Shown here in pieces: positions 35,726 to 43,706 of a stretch of DNA of 64,000 nucleotides (its first letter is position 1; each line of letters opens with the position of its first letter). Both the position numbers and the translations under genes were made by a program. The notes below the pieces were generated by a model, which did not search any database, was not told the origin of the DNA, and saw only the letters and a program-made list of their open reading frames with translations. Source of the stretch: an uncultured Bryobacterales bacterium. Its GTDB lineage: Bacteria; Acidobacteriota; Terriglobia; Bryobacterales; UBA6623. The stretch covers positions 1,560,471 to 1,624,470 of the forward strand of contig OX638379.1 in the NCBI GenBank assembly GCA_951813605.1. Direction: 5' to 3'.

Positions 35726-36377
35726 GCGGGGAGCAAGCCCCCACGGACCAGATGAGTCGATCCGTCAGCCGCAACCCAACAGGCGCCAGCCCGCTCCGCG
35801 ACCGTGCGGACCAAGTTGCCGATCTTCACCGGATCGCCTTCGCTGCGCACGGTTAGCCGCGAGCCATCTTCCAACTCGGCTATGGCGATCGGGAGGGCAG
35901 GTACTTGGAAAAGGGCTCGCCCAGGCGTTCAGCATCGTGCTGGAAAGGACCGAGCAGCGCCCGCTGAGCCGGAGTTCATCCGGGTCGGCGCCACCACACG
36001 AACATCGGGGCGGCCACAGGACCATCTTCGCGGCTAAGCTGCCCCCGCAATGCCAAAGGCAGAAGTGATCCGGCTTCTATCTACGAGCATCTTGTAATAG
36101 GTAGCGTTCGTCTCGAATCTGGCGCCCTCCATGCCTGTGGAACTCAAATGGACAAGATTCCTGCTCGGGAAGCTGTGGGTGCAGTGGCGAGAAGTCCACA
36201 GGCCGTACGACTCGGCGCGGGTGCGAGCCTTTGGTATGCTTCTTCGACTCTCGGTTGGTCAAGACATGGCGGATCCAGGCGGCGCAATTCCAAGATTGAT
36301 GCCAAGCGAATTCCCAGGCCGAGCCAAGATCCTAGGAGGTCTGCTCTACAATCAATGTCTGGACTTGGAGATTCCTG
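35726..36377. other. Intergenic stretch with a possible gene remnant, 652 bp
   Basis: No intact gene is visible. On the minus strand between about 35900 and 35745 one frame reads like real protein (PIAIAELEDGSRLTVRSEGD, then IGNLVRTVAERAGACWVAAD), but it is closed by a TGA a little upstream and has no start. It may be a fragment of a lost gene; I do not recognise the family. The right end carries the promoter of the next gene. Confidence 0.4.
36347..36352 (+). promoter_or_regulatory. Probable -10 element of the Gfo/Idh gene
   Basis: TACAAT, 25 bases before the ATG at 36378, followed by a TTGGAGA ribosome site at 36367-36373. Spacing is right for a promoter with a short leader. No clear -35 box is visible. 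Confidence 0.45.
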
Positions 36378-37694
36378 ATGAACCGACGTAGCTTTCTCTC
36401 GGCGACAGGCTCGACTGTCGCCACACTAACGGCAGCCCAGTACTCTCGAGTTCTCGGGGCCAACGACCGACTGCAGACCGCCGTCATCGGCGTGAACGGA
36501 CGCGGCAAGTCTCACATCCGTGCGACAGCCAGAAACGATGGAATGCAAGTGGCTGCTGTGGTCGACATCGACCAAGCCGTGGCCGAGAAGGCCGTTGCGT
36601 ACACGAAGCAGTTTCAACCGGAAACGCCCAAGGAATACCCTGACCTGCGAGACATGCTGGCCGACAAGGACATCGATGTCGTCACCATTGCCACGACCAA
36701 CCACTGGCACGCGCTATCGACTATCTGGGCTGTCCAGGCGGGCAAGGACGTTTACTGCGAGAAACCGGCAAGCCACAACATCTGGGAAGGGCGGAAGATG
36801 GTCGAGGCGGCCCGCAAGTACAAGCGGATCGTGCAGGTGGGCCAGCAGTCGCGGTCCACGCCGTTCAAGATCGAAGCCATTCAGCAGCTCCGCGAGGGCG
36901 TGATCGGCGAAGTGTACATGGCAAAGGGCCTGTGTTTCAAGCGCCGCAAATCCATTGGCTCCACCCAAGTGAGCGCGGTCCCACCCGGCGTCGATTACGA
37001 CATCTGGCTCGGTCCGGCTCAGCCGCACGAGTTCAAGCAGAACCGGTTTCACTACAACTGGCACTGGCACTGGGCGTTCGGTAACGGCGACATTGGCAAT
37101 CAAGGCGTGCACGAGATAGATGTCGCCCGGTGGGGTCTCGGCATCGACCACTTGCCGGCGCACGCCTACTCCGCTGGCGGCCATTACGTTTACGGCGATG
37201 ACCAAGAGACGCCAAACACGCAACACGCGACCTTCGACTACGGCGAACGCATGCTGCAATTCGAAGTGCGTGGTTTGATCACAGGCGGCGAGTGCAGGCT
37301 GCTGGAGGACTCTGGCAACGGAGCCCACACCATCGGCGTGCTCTTCTTCGGAAGCGACGGATTCCTGACGATTTCGAACCGGGGTTATCAGACCTACCTC
37401 GGCGAAAAGCGCATTCCCGGCCCGAGCATGGAGCCGACGAACGATGACACTACGGGCCTGCATTTCGAGAACTTCCGCAAGGCGGTCATTAGCCGGCGCG
37501 TCAGCGACTTGAACTGCGACGTCTTGGAGGGGCACCTTTCGGCAGCGCTGTGCCACTTGGCGAACATCTCGTACCGTACGGGCGACAAGCTCCTCTTCGA
37601 TCCGGCCAACGAGCGCTTTGTGGGAAACTTTGGCGCAAACACGCTTTTGAAGCGTGACTACCGGAGTCCTTGGGTGGTGCCGGAAGAGGTTTAG
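36378..37694 (+). CDS. Gfo/Idh/MocA family oxidoreductase, twin-arginine exported
   Basis: A 438-aa exported NAD(P)-dependent oxidoreductase, second of its family in this window. The signal NRRSFLSATGSTVATLTA carries the twin arginines. The Rossmann fold starts at TAVIGVNGRGKSH, the EKP motif is YCEKPASHNIWEGRKM, and TTNHWHALS is typical. The C-terminal half has RFHYNWHWHWAFGNGDIGNQ and VHEIDVARWGLG, where conserved His residues of this branch sit near the substrate. A good -10 box and ribosome site precede the start. It follows the sulfatase pair, so it may process released sugars, but that is inferred from position. It converges on ccmD. Confidence 0.93.
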   Translation: MNRRSFLSATGSTVATLTAAQYSRVLGANDRLQTAVIGVNGRGKSHIRATARNDGMQVAAVVDIDQAVAEKAVAYTKQFQPETPKEYPDLRDMLADKDIDVVTIATTNHWHALSTIWAVQAGKDVYCEKPASHNIWEGRKMVEAARKYKRIVQVGQQSRSTPFKIEAIQQLREGVIGEVYMAKGLCFKRRKSIGSTQVSAVPPGVDYDIWLGPAQPHEFKQNRFHYNWHWHWAFGNGDIGNQGVHEIDVARWGLGIDHLPAHAYSAGGHYVYGDDQETPNTQHATFDYGERMLQFEVRGLITGGECRLLEDSGNGAHTIGVLFFGSDGFLTISNRGYQTYLGEKRIPGPSMEPTNDDTTGLHFENFRKAVISRRVSDLNCDVLEGHLSAALCHLANISYRTGDKLLFDPANERFVGNFGANTLLKRDYRSPWVVPEEV

Positions 37695-37796
37695 GAGTTT
37701 CCCCACTCCGGGCTTCCTGCAATCCGCTCGGGCCGCATTGCTCGAGGCGGGTCTGAATGCTCGCAGGGCGGGGAATCGCGCTACGCAGCTCTAGAG

Positions 37797-37943
37797 CTAG
37801 TCGCGCTCCTTCAATTGAGCCCGCAGATTCTTCAGCTGGCCTTCCAGCTTGCGCGCGCGACCGGAAAGCAGGGACACGTACCCGATATGAAGGGCCCAAG
37901 CGACGCTGAACGCCGCCCACAGCCATTTTAGATTCTCTTCCAC
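37797..37943 (-). CDS. ccmD: Small CcmD-like protein of cytochrome c maturation
   Basis: A 48-aa gene starting at GTG 37943 and preceded by AGGAGG. The protein begins MEENLKWLWAAFSVAW, forming one membrane helix up to about residue 27. It continues as a basic cytoplasmic helix (RARKLEGQLKNLRAQLKERD). This matches CcmD, the tiny membrane protein that helps CcmC release haem-loaded CcmE, and it lies 21 bp downstream of ccmC on the same strand. Such genes are often missed because of their size and non-ATG start. CcmD sequences are poorly conserved, so the call rests on topology and position. Confidence 0.75.
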   Translation of the reverse strand: MEENLKWLWAAFSVAWALHIGYVSLLSGRARKLEGQLKNLRAQLKERD

Positions 37944-37964
37944 GGCCTAGTTATTCCTCCTGGT

Positions 37965-38645
37965 TCAGCTAGCTGCTTGGACCTGCCGCCTCAGAGCGTC
38001 CGTTGTTCTTCCCAAGGCCTCGAGATTGCGCCGCTGACGCACTAGGCACCAGTACAGAAGCGCCAGCGAGAACATCGTGAAGAACAGCACGAACGTCATG
38101 CGCGGATCCAGCGACCCGCCGCCTCCGAGCACGGGGGCCGGGTGCTGTGTCCTCCACCAGCGGTTCGCCATGTACACGATCGGCACGTCCACCATGCCGA
38201 ACACGGACACCACGGCGCAGACTACCGCCCTCTGGCCGGGCTCCTCAATCGATTGCCTGAGGATCAGGTAGGCCGCATAGATCAAGGCGAGCAGGAGCAT
38301 GGAGGTAAGACGGGCATCCCAGGCCCAGTAAACTCCCCACACGGGTTTCGCCCATAAGCAGCCGGTGATTAGATTCACGCAAGCGAAGAGCAAGCCAACC
38401 TCGTTGCAGGCAACCGACAAATCATCTCGAGTCGCATTGCGACTGGCCAAGTACGCAATCGCCGCAAAGCCGCCAAGAAAAAACCCTCCAAACGCGACCG
38501 CCGCCGACGATACGTGGATATAGAAGATTCTTTGAACGATGCCCATGGACGCTTCCGTGGGTACCCACGAGAAGATCAGGTACATCGAAGTCAGCAGGCA
38601 CAGCAGCGTTACGGCCCCCAAGGGCTTAGGAATCGCCTCGCGCAT
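37965..38645 (-). CDS. ccmC: Haem exporter/handling protein CcmC
   Basis: A 226-aa inner-membrane protein of system I cytochrome c maturation, which loads haem onto CcmE. Six hydrophobic helices are seen. The tryptophan-rich haem motif is WGVYWAWDARLTS, and the axial histidines are in FYIHVSSA and RTQHPAPV. The C-terminus is a basic coiled helix. Its length and single-WWD-domain layout fit CcmC rather than the larger CcmF or CcsA. ccmD follows; ccmA, ccmB, ccmE and ccmF are not in the window. Its product is needed to make c-type cytochromes such as the decaheme protein encoded 4 kb away. The next gene on the other side is divergent. Confidence 0.93.
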   Translation of the reverse strand: MREAIPKPLGAVTLLCLLTSMYLIFSWVPTEASMGIVQRIFYIHVSSAAVAFGGFFLGGFAAIAYLASRNATRDDLSVACNEVGLLFACVNLITGCLWAKPVWGVYWAWDARLTSMLLLALIYAAYLILRQSIEEPGQRAVVCAVVSVFGMVDVPIVYMANRWWRTQHPAPVLGGGGSLDPRMTFVLFFTMFSLALLYWCLVRQRRNLEALGRTTDALRRQVQAAS

Positions 38646-38733
38646 TGCTCCAAACGCCTTTTCAAAGTGTACCCGAGCGGCTACGCGATGATCCCGCCTT
38701 CGGGTCTAGGGCGAAAATGACTCTTGAGGCGCG

Positions 38734-39660
38734 ATGCGGGACTGGGTTGAGTGCGTGCCGAACTTCTCGGAGGGCCGCGACAAGGTCCTGCTGCTGAAAC
38801 TAGGGCGGGCTTTGAGAGCGTCAGGCCTAGGGTTGTTGGACACGCACAGCGACCCGGATCACCATCGTTCGGTATTCACACTAGTCGGTGCTCTGGATTC
38901 GGTCGACCGAGCCGTGATCACTGCCGCTAGCACCGCGGTGCGCGAAATCGACCTAACTCAGCATCGCGGCACCCATCCGCGCATCGGAGTGCTGGACGTC
39001 GTGCCCCTCGTGCCCCTCGGTGACACGAGCCGCGAAGACTGTGTCGATGCCGCTTGGAGTCTCGGCGAACGAATGTGGGACGAGCTCCGCGTCCCCGTTT
39101 ACTTTTACGGGGAAGCGGCTTGCCGGCCCGGCCGCGTAAGGCTCGAATCGGTGAGGAAACTTGGTTTCGAGAGGCTCGCATCGCTGGTCCGGCGCGGGAA
39201 AGCACTTCCGGACGTGGGCGGTCCTGAGCTGCATCCCACGGCCGGGGCTTGCTGCGTCGGCGTGCGAAAGATCATGGTAGCCTTCAACGTCTTGCTCGGA
39301 GATCAAGACTCCAGGACGGCGAAGCGCATCGCCGGTGCTGTCCGAGAATCGTCCGGAGGATTGGCCGGAGTCAAGGCGCTGGGAATGTACCTTGGCTCCG
39401 CCCGTCTCGCCCAGGTGTCGATGAACCTCACAGACCTAGACAAGACCTCTGTAGATATTGCATTTGAAGCAGTCGCCCGAGAGGCGGAACGACACGGGGT
39501 ACCGGTGCTGGGTAGCGAACTGGTGGGACTCGCGCCACGGTCCGCTCTAGGCCGTTGCCCGGAGCATCTGCAGATCAGGGGATTCTCAAACAATATGCTG
39601 CTGGAAGAGCGCCTTCGTGAAGCACGGCTCGCGAGCAGGGGCGGACCGCCCGGGCCTTGA
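38734..39660 (+). CDS. ftcD: Glutamate formimidoyltransferase
   Basis: A 308-aa enzyme that moves the formimino group from formiminoglutamate to tetrahydrofolate in histidine breakdown. The N-terminal subdomain starts with WVECVPNFSEGRDK and has DTHSDPDHHRSVFTLVG, where the His is expected in catalysis. RGTHPRIGVLDVVPLVP and FYGEAACRPGR follow. The C-terminal subdomain begins near residue 180 with VGVRKIMVAFNVLL. It lacks the cyclodeaminase domain of the fused animal and some bacterial forms, so it is the single-activity type. No other histidine-utilisation (hut) genes are near. It is divergent from ccmC. Confidence 0.94.
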   Translation: MRDWVECVPNFSEGRDKVLLLKLGRALRASGLGLLDTHSDPDHHRSVFTLVGALDSVDRAVITAASTAVREIDLTQHRGTHPRIGVLDVVPLVPLGDTSREDCVDAAWSLGERMWDELRVPVYFYGEAACRPGRVRLESVRKLGFERLASLVRRGKALPDVGGPELHPTAGACCVGVRKIMVAFNVLLGDQDSRTAKRIAGAVRESSGGLAGVKALGMYLGSARLAQVSMNLTDLDKTSVDIAFEAVAREAERHGVPVLGSELVGLAPRSALGRCPEHLQIRGFSNNMLLEERLREARLASRGGPPGP

Positions 39661-39690
39661 GACTCGGGCGTCCGTTGCTGGCTGGAAAGG

Positions 39691-41952
39691 TCAGTCGCGT
39701 CTTGCGGGCCGCGGTCGCGAAGAGCGCGAGTAGCGACGACCTCGCCCCGATCTCTCTCGCGGAGCCCCGTCGCGGCTTGCGCCATCCCTGCCGTCGCGAG
39801 ACCTGGGTGGCCTCCGTCGCGCGGGCCTGTCACGCCCCGACCGCTCTCGACCCCGAAACGTGCCTTTTTGCTCTTGCAGTATGGCCCGCCGGCTGAGCTT
39901 GATCCGATTTCCGTCCAAGGCTAGGCACTTCACCAAGACTTGGTCTCCGGTGTTCAGTTCGTCGCTCACCTCGCGCACGTGCTGCTCGGAGATCTCGCTA
40001 ATGTGCAGCAATCCCTCGGTGCCCGGGAAGATTTCCACGAACGCGCCAAAGGCAGCAATCTTGGTGACCGTGCCGAGGTAATCCTTGCCGACCTCTGGAG
40101 ATGCCGTGATCGCCTTGATCCGTTCGACAGCGAGCTTGCCCTTCGCCCGATCCGTCGAAGCGATGCTGACAGTCCCGTCGTCATCGACGTCGATCTTCGC
40201 TCCGGTCTCTTCGACGAGACCCTTGATGGTCTTGCCGCCGGGACCGATTAGATCGCGGATCTTGTTCCCGGGAATCTTGATCTTCGTGATTTGGGGAGCA
40301 TGGTCAGACAGTTCTTCGCGCGGCGCCTCGAGCGTGTCCAGCATAGTGTCGAGGATTTCAAGGCGAGCTTGGCGCGCCTGCGCCAACGCAGTGCCCAGGA
40401 CTTCGAGACTCACCTTGGGCTGCTTGATGTCCATCTGCAGGGCCGTGATGCCCTCCTGCGTGCCCGTCACCTTGAAGTCCATGTCCCCGTAATGGTCCTC
40501 GGCGCCTGCGATGTCAGTGAGGACCACGAAATCATCATTCTGGGACACCATGCCCATGGCGATGCCCGCCACGGGGGACTTGATTGGCACCCCGGCGTCC
40601 ATAAGGGCAAGTGTCCCGCCACACACTGTGGCCATGGAGCTTGACCCGTTGGACTCTAGGATGTCGCTCACAAGGCGGATGGTGTAGGGGAAATCCCCTT
40701 GGCTAGGGATTACGGGAGTGAGCGCGCGCTCGGCCAGCAGTCCGTGCCCGATCTCGCGCCTTCCAGGTCCCCGCATGAACCCTGTTTCACCCACGCTGAA
40801 CGGGGGGAAGTTGTAATGGACCATGAAGTACTTTTCGTGGTTCGCGTCTTCGATCCGCTCCTGCCGCTGGCCATCGATCTTCGTTCCGAGAGTGGCCGAC
40901 ACTAGCGCCTGCGTCTCGCCGCGGGTAAAAACGGCCGACCCGTGGGCGCGCGGCAGTTCGCTCACCTCGCAGGTGATTGTGCGAATCGCGTCGGGAACGC
41001 GGTGATCTGGGCGCCGCTTGTGCTCGAAGACCTGCTTGCGGAACATCGCTTCCTGCCAAGGGTCCATGAAATCAGCCGCTTGCGCGAGCTTGTCCGGCTC
41101 CTCGGCGTACGCCTGGTTGATCTCTTTCTTGATCGCGCCGAAAAGGGCGTAGCTCTCGAGCTTGTGGTGGCGGCTCGTGTCGAGCGCGTCTTCGGCGCGC
41201 TCGCCCCATCGCTCCTCGATTTCGTCCCGAACGGCCTGATCGACACTGGGCGAGACGAACTCGCGCTTGGGCTTGCCGGCTTTAGCAGCCAGTTCCTCGA
41301 TAGCGGCAACAATCTGCTTGCAGCCCTCATGCCCCCGCCGGATGGCCTCGAGCATTGCGTCCTCTCCGGACTCGCTGGCGTCCGCCTCGACCATTACGAT
41401 TCCGTCCGTGGCAGCTGCAACCGTGATATGAATGTTGGCGTCCCCAACCTCCTCGTAGGTTGGATTCAGGATCCACTCGTCTTCGCCGAGACGAGCGACT
41501 CGCACTGAACCCGTGGTCAGGACGACGGGAATATCCGACACTGCGACCGCCGCCGATGCCCCGATCATTGCGTAGATGCTGGGATCGTGATTCGGGTCGG
41601 CTGAGATAACGGAAGCGATGATCTGCGTTTCGTTTCGGAAGCCTTTCGGGAAAAGCGGCCGCAACGGTCGGTCGATCATTCGACAGGTCACAGTTTCCTT
41701 CTCGGAAGGGCGCCCCTCTCTCTTGATGTATCCTCCGGGAAACCGCCCCGCCGAATAGGTGTACTCCCTGTAGTCAACGGTGAGGGGAAAGAAGCTGATG
41801 CCCTCTCGGGGCTCAGCGGCCGATGTGGCAGTGACAAGCACCCGCGATTCGCCGCACGCAACGACTACGGCTCCTCCTGCTTGCTTGGCAAGGCGTCCCG
41901 TCTCGAGCGAGACGGTCTTTCCGTCGAGTTCAAACTCTACGGTGTGTTTCAT
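39691..41952 (-). CDS. pnp: Polyribonucleotide nucleotidyltransferase (PNPase)
   Basis: A 753-aa phosphorolytic 3'-5' exoribonuclease of RNA decay. Two RNase PH-like domains are seen, the first with FFPLTVDYREYTYSAGRFPGG-type core and the second with ALVSATLG, FMVHYNFPPFSVGE and the catalytic DIAGAEDHYGDMDFKVTGT region. A KH domain (IPGNKIRDLIGPGGKTIKGL) and an S1 domain (YLGTVTKIAAFGAFVEIFPG) follow. The last 55 or so residues form an unusually long Arg/Gly/Ser/Pro-rich tail (RGRERSGRDRPARRRPPRSR onward), probably disordered and RNA-binding. rpsO lies upstream on the same strand, the conserved rpsO-pnp order. Confidence 0.97.
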   Translation of the reverse strand: MKHTVEFELDGKTVSLETGRLAKQAGGAVVVACGESRVLVTATSAAEPREGISFFPLTVDYREYTYSAGRFPGGYIKREGRPSEKETVTCRMIDRPLRPLFPKGFRNETQIIASVISADPNHDPSIYAMIGASAAVAVSDIPVVLTTGSVRVARLGEDEWILNPTYEEVGDANIHITVAAATDGIVMVEADASESGEDAMLEAIRRGHEGCKQIVAAIEELAAKAGKPKREFVSPSVDQAVRDEIEERWGERAEDALDTSRHHKLESYALFGAIKKEINQAYAEEPDKLAQAADFMDPWQEAMFRKQVFEHKRRPDHRVPDAIRTITCEVSELPRAHGSAVFTRGETQALVSATLGTKIDGQRQERIEDANHEKYFMVHYNFPPFSVGETGFMRGPGRREIGHGLLAERALTPVIPSQGDFPYTIRLVSDILESNGSSSMATVCGGTLALMDAGVPIKSPVAGIAMGMVSQNDDFVVLTDIAGAEDHYGDMDFKVTGTQEGITALQMDIKQPKVSLEVLGTALAQARQARLEILDTMLDTLEAPREELSDHAPQITKIKIPGNKIRDLIGPGGKTIKGLVEETGAKIDVDDDGTVSIASTDRAKGKLAVERIKAITASPEVGKDYLGTVTKIAAFGAFVEIFPGTEGLLHISEISEQHVREVSDELNTGDQVLVKCLALDGNRIKLSRRAILQEQKGTFRGRERSGRDRPARRRPPRSRDGRDGASRDGAPRERSGRGRRYSRSSRPRPARRD

Positions 41953-42187
41953 GATTTTCTGTATCCTTCTTCGGCTCCCGCTCAGTTATGCGGGAAGCCT
42001 CTCCGTGCCAAGCGAGAGTGCGGCTAGGGAAGATACACGATCGCCATCAGAGCCTGCGGCTGCGAAGCCGGAACTCTTCTCGAGACAACTTGTTGCCTTG
42101 CACGCCCGACAAAGGCGGTTAAGGTAGCTTGCAGCCGCCCGGAGGCGGCGACATCGTGTCCCATGGTCGGTCGCTGTTCTGAGCGCG

Positions 42188-42457
42188 TCAGCCGCGGAGA
42201 CCAAGGGACTCAACGACCCTTACGTACTCTCTCGGGCTTTTTCTCCGCAGATATCGCAGGAGCCTCCTGCGTCTGCTGACCATTTTCAGAAGTCCGCGCC
42301 GGGACGAGAAGTCCTTTCGGTGCGTCTTGAGGTGTTCAGTCAGTTCAACGATGCGATGCGTCAACGACGCGATCTGTACTTGCGAGGAACCGACATCGCG
42401 GGAATGGATCCCGTAGGTCGTGACGATTTTCTGCTGCGCCTGAGTTGCGAGTGGCAT
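42188..42457 (-). CDS. rpsO: 30S ribosomal protein S15
   Basis: An 89-aa primary 16S rRNA-binding protein. Family signatures are [19 protein letters not shown] (S15 consensus D-x-G-S-x-x-x-Q), [20 protein letters not shown] and RRRLLRYL. I start at ATG 42457, because the ten codons upstream are not S15-like and the usual length is 89. It is followed 235 bp later by pnp, an order conserved widely in bacteria, where S15 often represses its own mRNA through a leader structure; I did not see a defined fold in the leader. Confidence 0.96.
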   Translation of the reverse strand: MPLATQAQQKIVTTYGIHSRDVGSSQVQIASLTHRIVELTEHLKTHRKDFSSRRGLLKMVSRRRRLLRYLRRKSPREYVRVVESLGLRG

Positions 42458-42764
42458 ACTCGGTTCAGGCCTCCTTCCTTTATCCAATCTCTGCTTGGCC
42501 TGAATGAATTATAGCAGGTTTCGAAGAATCCTCCAGTACATTGGCCTTCAAGGATGTGTTTGATGGCGCCCGCCGCAGAAGCTCCCCTTGTGCCATCATC
42601 TGAAAGGAACCCTTTCTGGTGTGAGCCGGCGGCCGGGGGCCGGCCACTCGGTACGTTGGAAATCGGCGCTTTTTTCGCTTAGCAAGATGCGGGCATCCGG
42701 AATACGGGAAAGGTGGCTCAGAAAGATCTCTGAGTGCGATCAGTAGGCCTGGCCGCCCCGTGGA
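42458..42764. other. Divergent intergenic region, 307 bp
   Basis: It separates rpsO (minus) from the decaheme cytochrome gene (plus), so it should hold promoters for both, and the rpsO leader. No RNA gene or family-like ORF was recognised. Confidence 0.5.
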
Positions 42765-43706
42765 ATGAAGGGACTCCTTGCGCGCACGCTGTCGCTGGTG
42801 GCCGCTTTCTTGCTGCCGCTCGTGGCGCTCGGACAGGCTCAAGGCGACCCCAGCCAGCAGTTTGTCGGGGACAGGGTGTGCCAGGGCTGTCACGCCGAGA
42901 TTTCGAGCGACTTCCGTCGCAACCCGCACTTCGTTTCTGTCGCTCTCGGAAATGAGCCGCCGCAGCGCACTGGATGCGAGGGGTGTCACGGCCCCGGCTT
43001 TCTCCACGCTACCAGTGCCGACAAGGAGAAGATTGTCCAGTTCACGATGCTCGCTCCCGGCGAAGCGCAGAATCGGTGCTTGCAGTGCCACTCCGACGAT
43101 TTTGGCAAGATGCACATCCGCAGGTCGGCTCACCTGACCGGCGAGATCGGCTGCACGAGCTGCCATGCAATCCACGGTTCCCGCGGCGCCAGCCCCTTGC
43201 TAGCGGGTGAGCAGCGGGAGGTCTGCTACGCCTGCCACCTCGGGATCCGAGCGCGGTTCGAAATGCCCTTCAAGCACCGAGTCAACGAGGGTGCTATGGA
43301 GTGCTCCGATTGTCATAACCCTCATGGAGCCCCGGTTGCTACCTGGCGCATGGCGCACTCCCCCCGAATGGTTTCGCCGGCCTTCGGCAACGACCAGCCT
43401 TGCACGCAGTGCCATTCCGACAAGAGAGGGCCTTTCGTGCATGAGCACGTTCCGGTGCGTGCCGAGGGATGCCAAAGCTGTCACGACCCGCACGGAAGCA
43501 CTAACGCTCGGCTGCTCAACCGCCCGACCGTCTTCACCATGTGCCTCGAGTGCCACAGCGACATCACCGGATTCGGACCGCGAGCCGAAGCGATCCCCGG
43601 GCCGAGCAGGTACTTCCACAATCTAGCGGACCCAGCGTTCCGGGACTGCGTGCTGTGCCACCCTCGCATTCACGGCTCCAATGCAGACAGGTGGTTTCGC
43701 CGATGA
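42765..43706 (+). CDS. Decaheme c-type cytochrome, DmsE/MtrA-like
   Basis: A 313-aa periplasmic multihaem cytochrome. A signal peptide (MKGLLARTLSLVAAFLLPL) is followed by ten CXXCH haem-attachment motifs, first Cys at residues 39, 71, 105, 130, 154, 180, 213, 236, 260 and 295. The even spacing, length and motif count match the DmsE/MtrA family, whose members run through an outer-membrane barrel and pass electrons across it. A QFVGDRVCQGCH-type N-terminus is typical of this group. The stop codon overlaps the start of a barrel protein gene (ATGA), the expected partner. Haem loading would need the Ccm system, part of which (ccmC-ccmD) lies 4 kb away. The physiological donor and acceptor are unknown. 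Confidence 0.93.
   Translation: MKGLLARTLSLVAAFLLPLVALGQAQGDPSQQFVGDRVCQGCHAEISSDFRRNPHFVSVALGNEPPQRTGCEGCHGPGFLHATSADKEKIVQFTMLAPGEAQNRCLQCHSDDFGKMHIRRSAHLTGEIGCTSCHAIHGSRGASPLLAGEQREVCYACHLGIRARFEMPFKHRVNEGAMECSDCHNPHGAPVATWRMAHSPRMVSPAFGNDQPCTQCHSDKRGPFVHEHVPVRAEGCQSCHDPHGSTNARLLNRPTVFTMCLECHSDITGFGPRAEAIPGPSRYFHNLADPAFRDCVLCHPRIHGSNADRWFRR

Noticed and set aside
42480..43175. Minus-strand open frame of 231 codons opposite the decaheme gene
   Set aside because: It overlaps a clear multihaem cytochrome and contains no recognisable motif.
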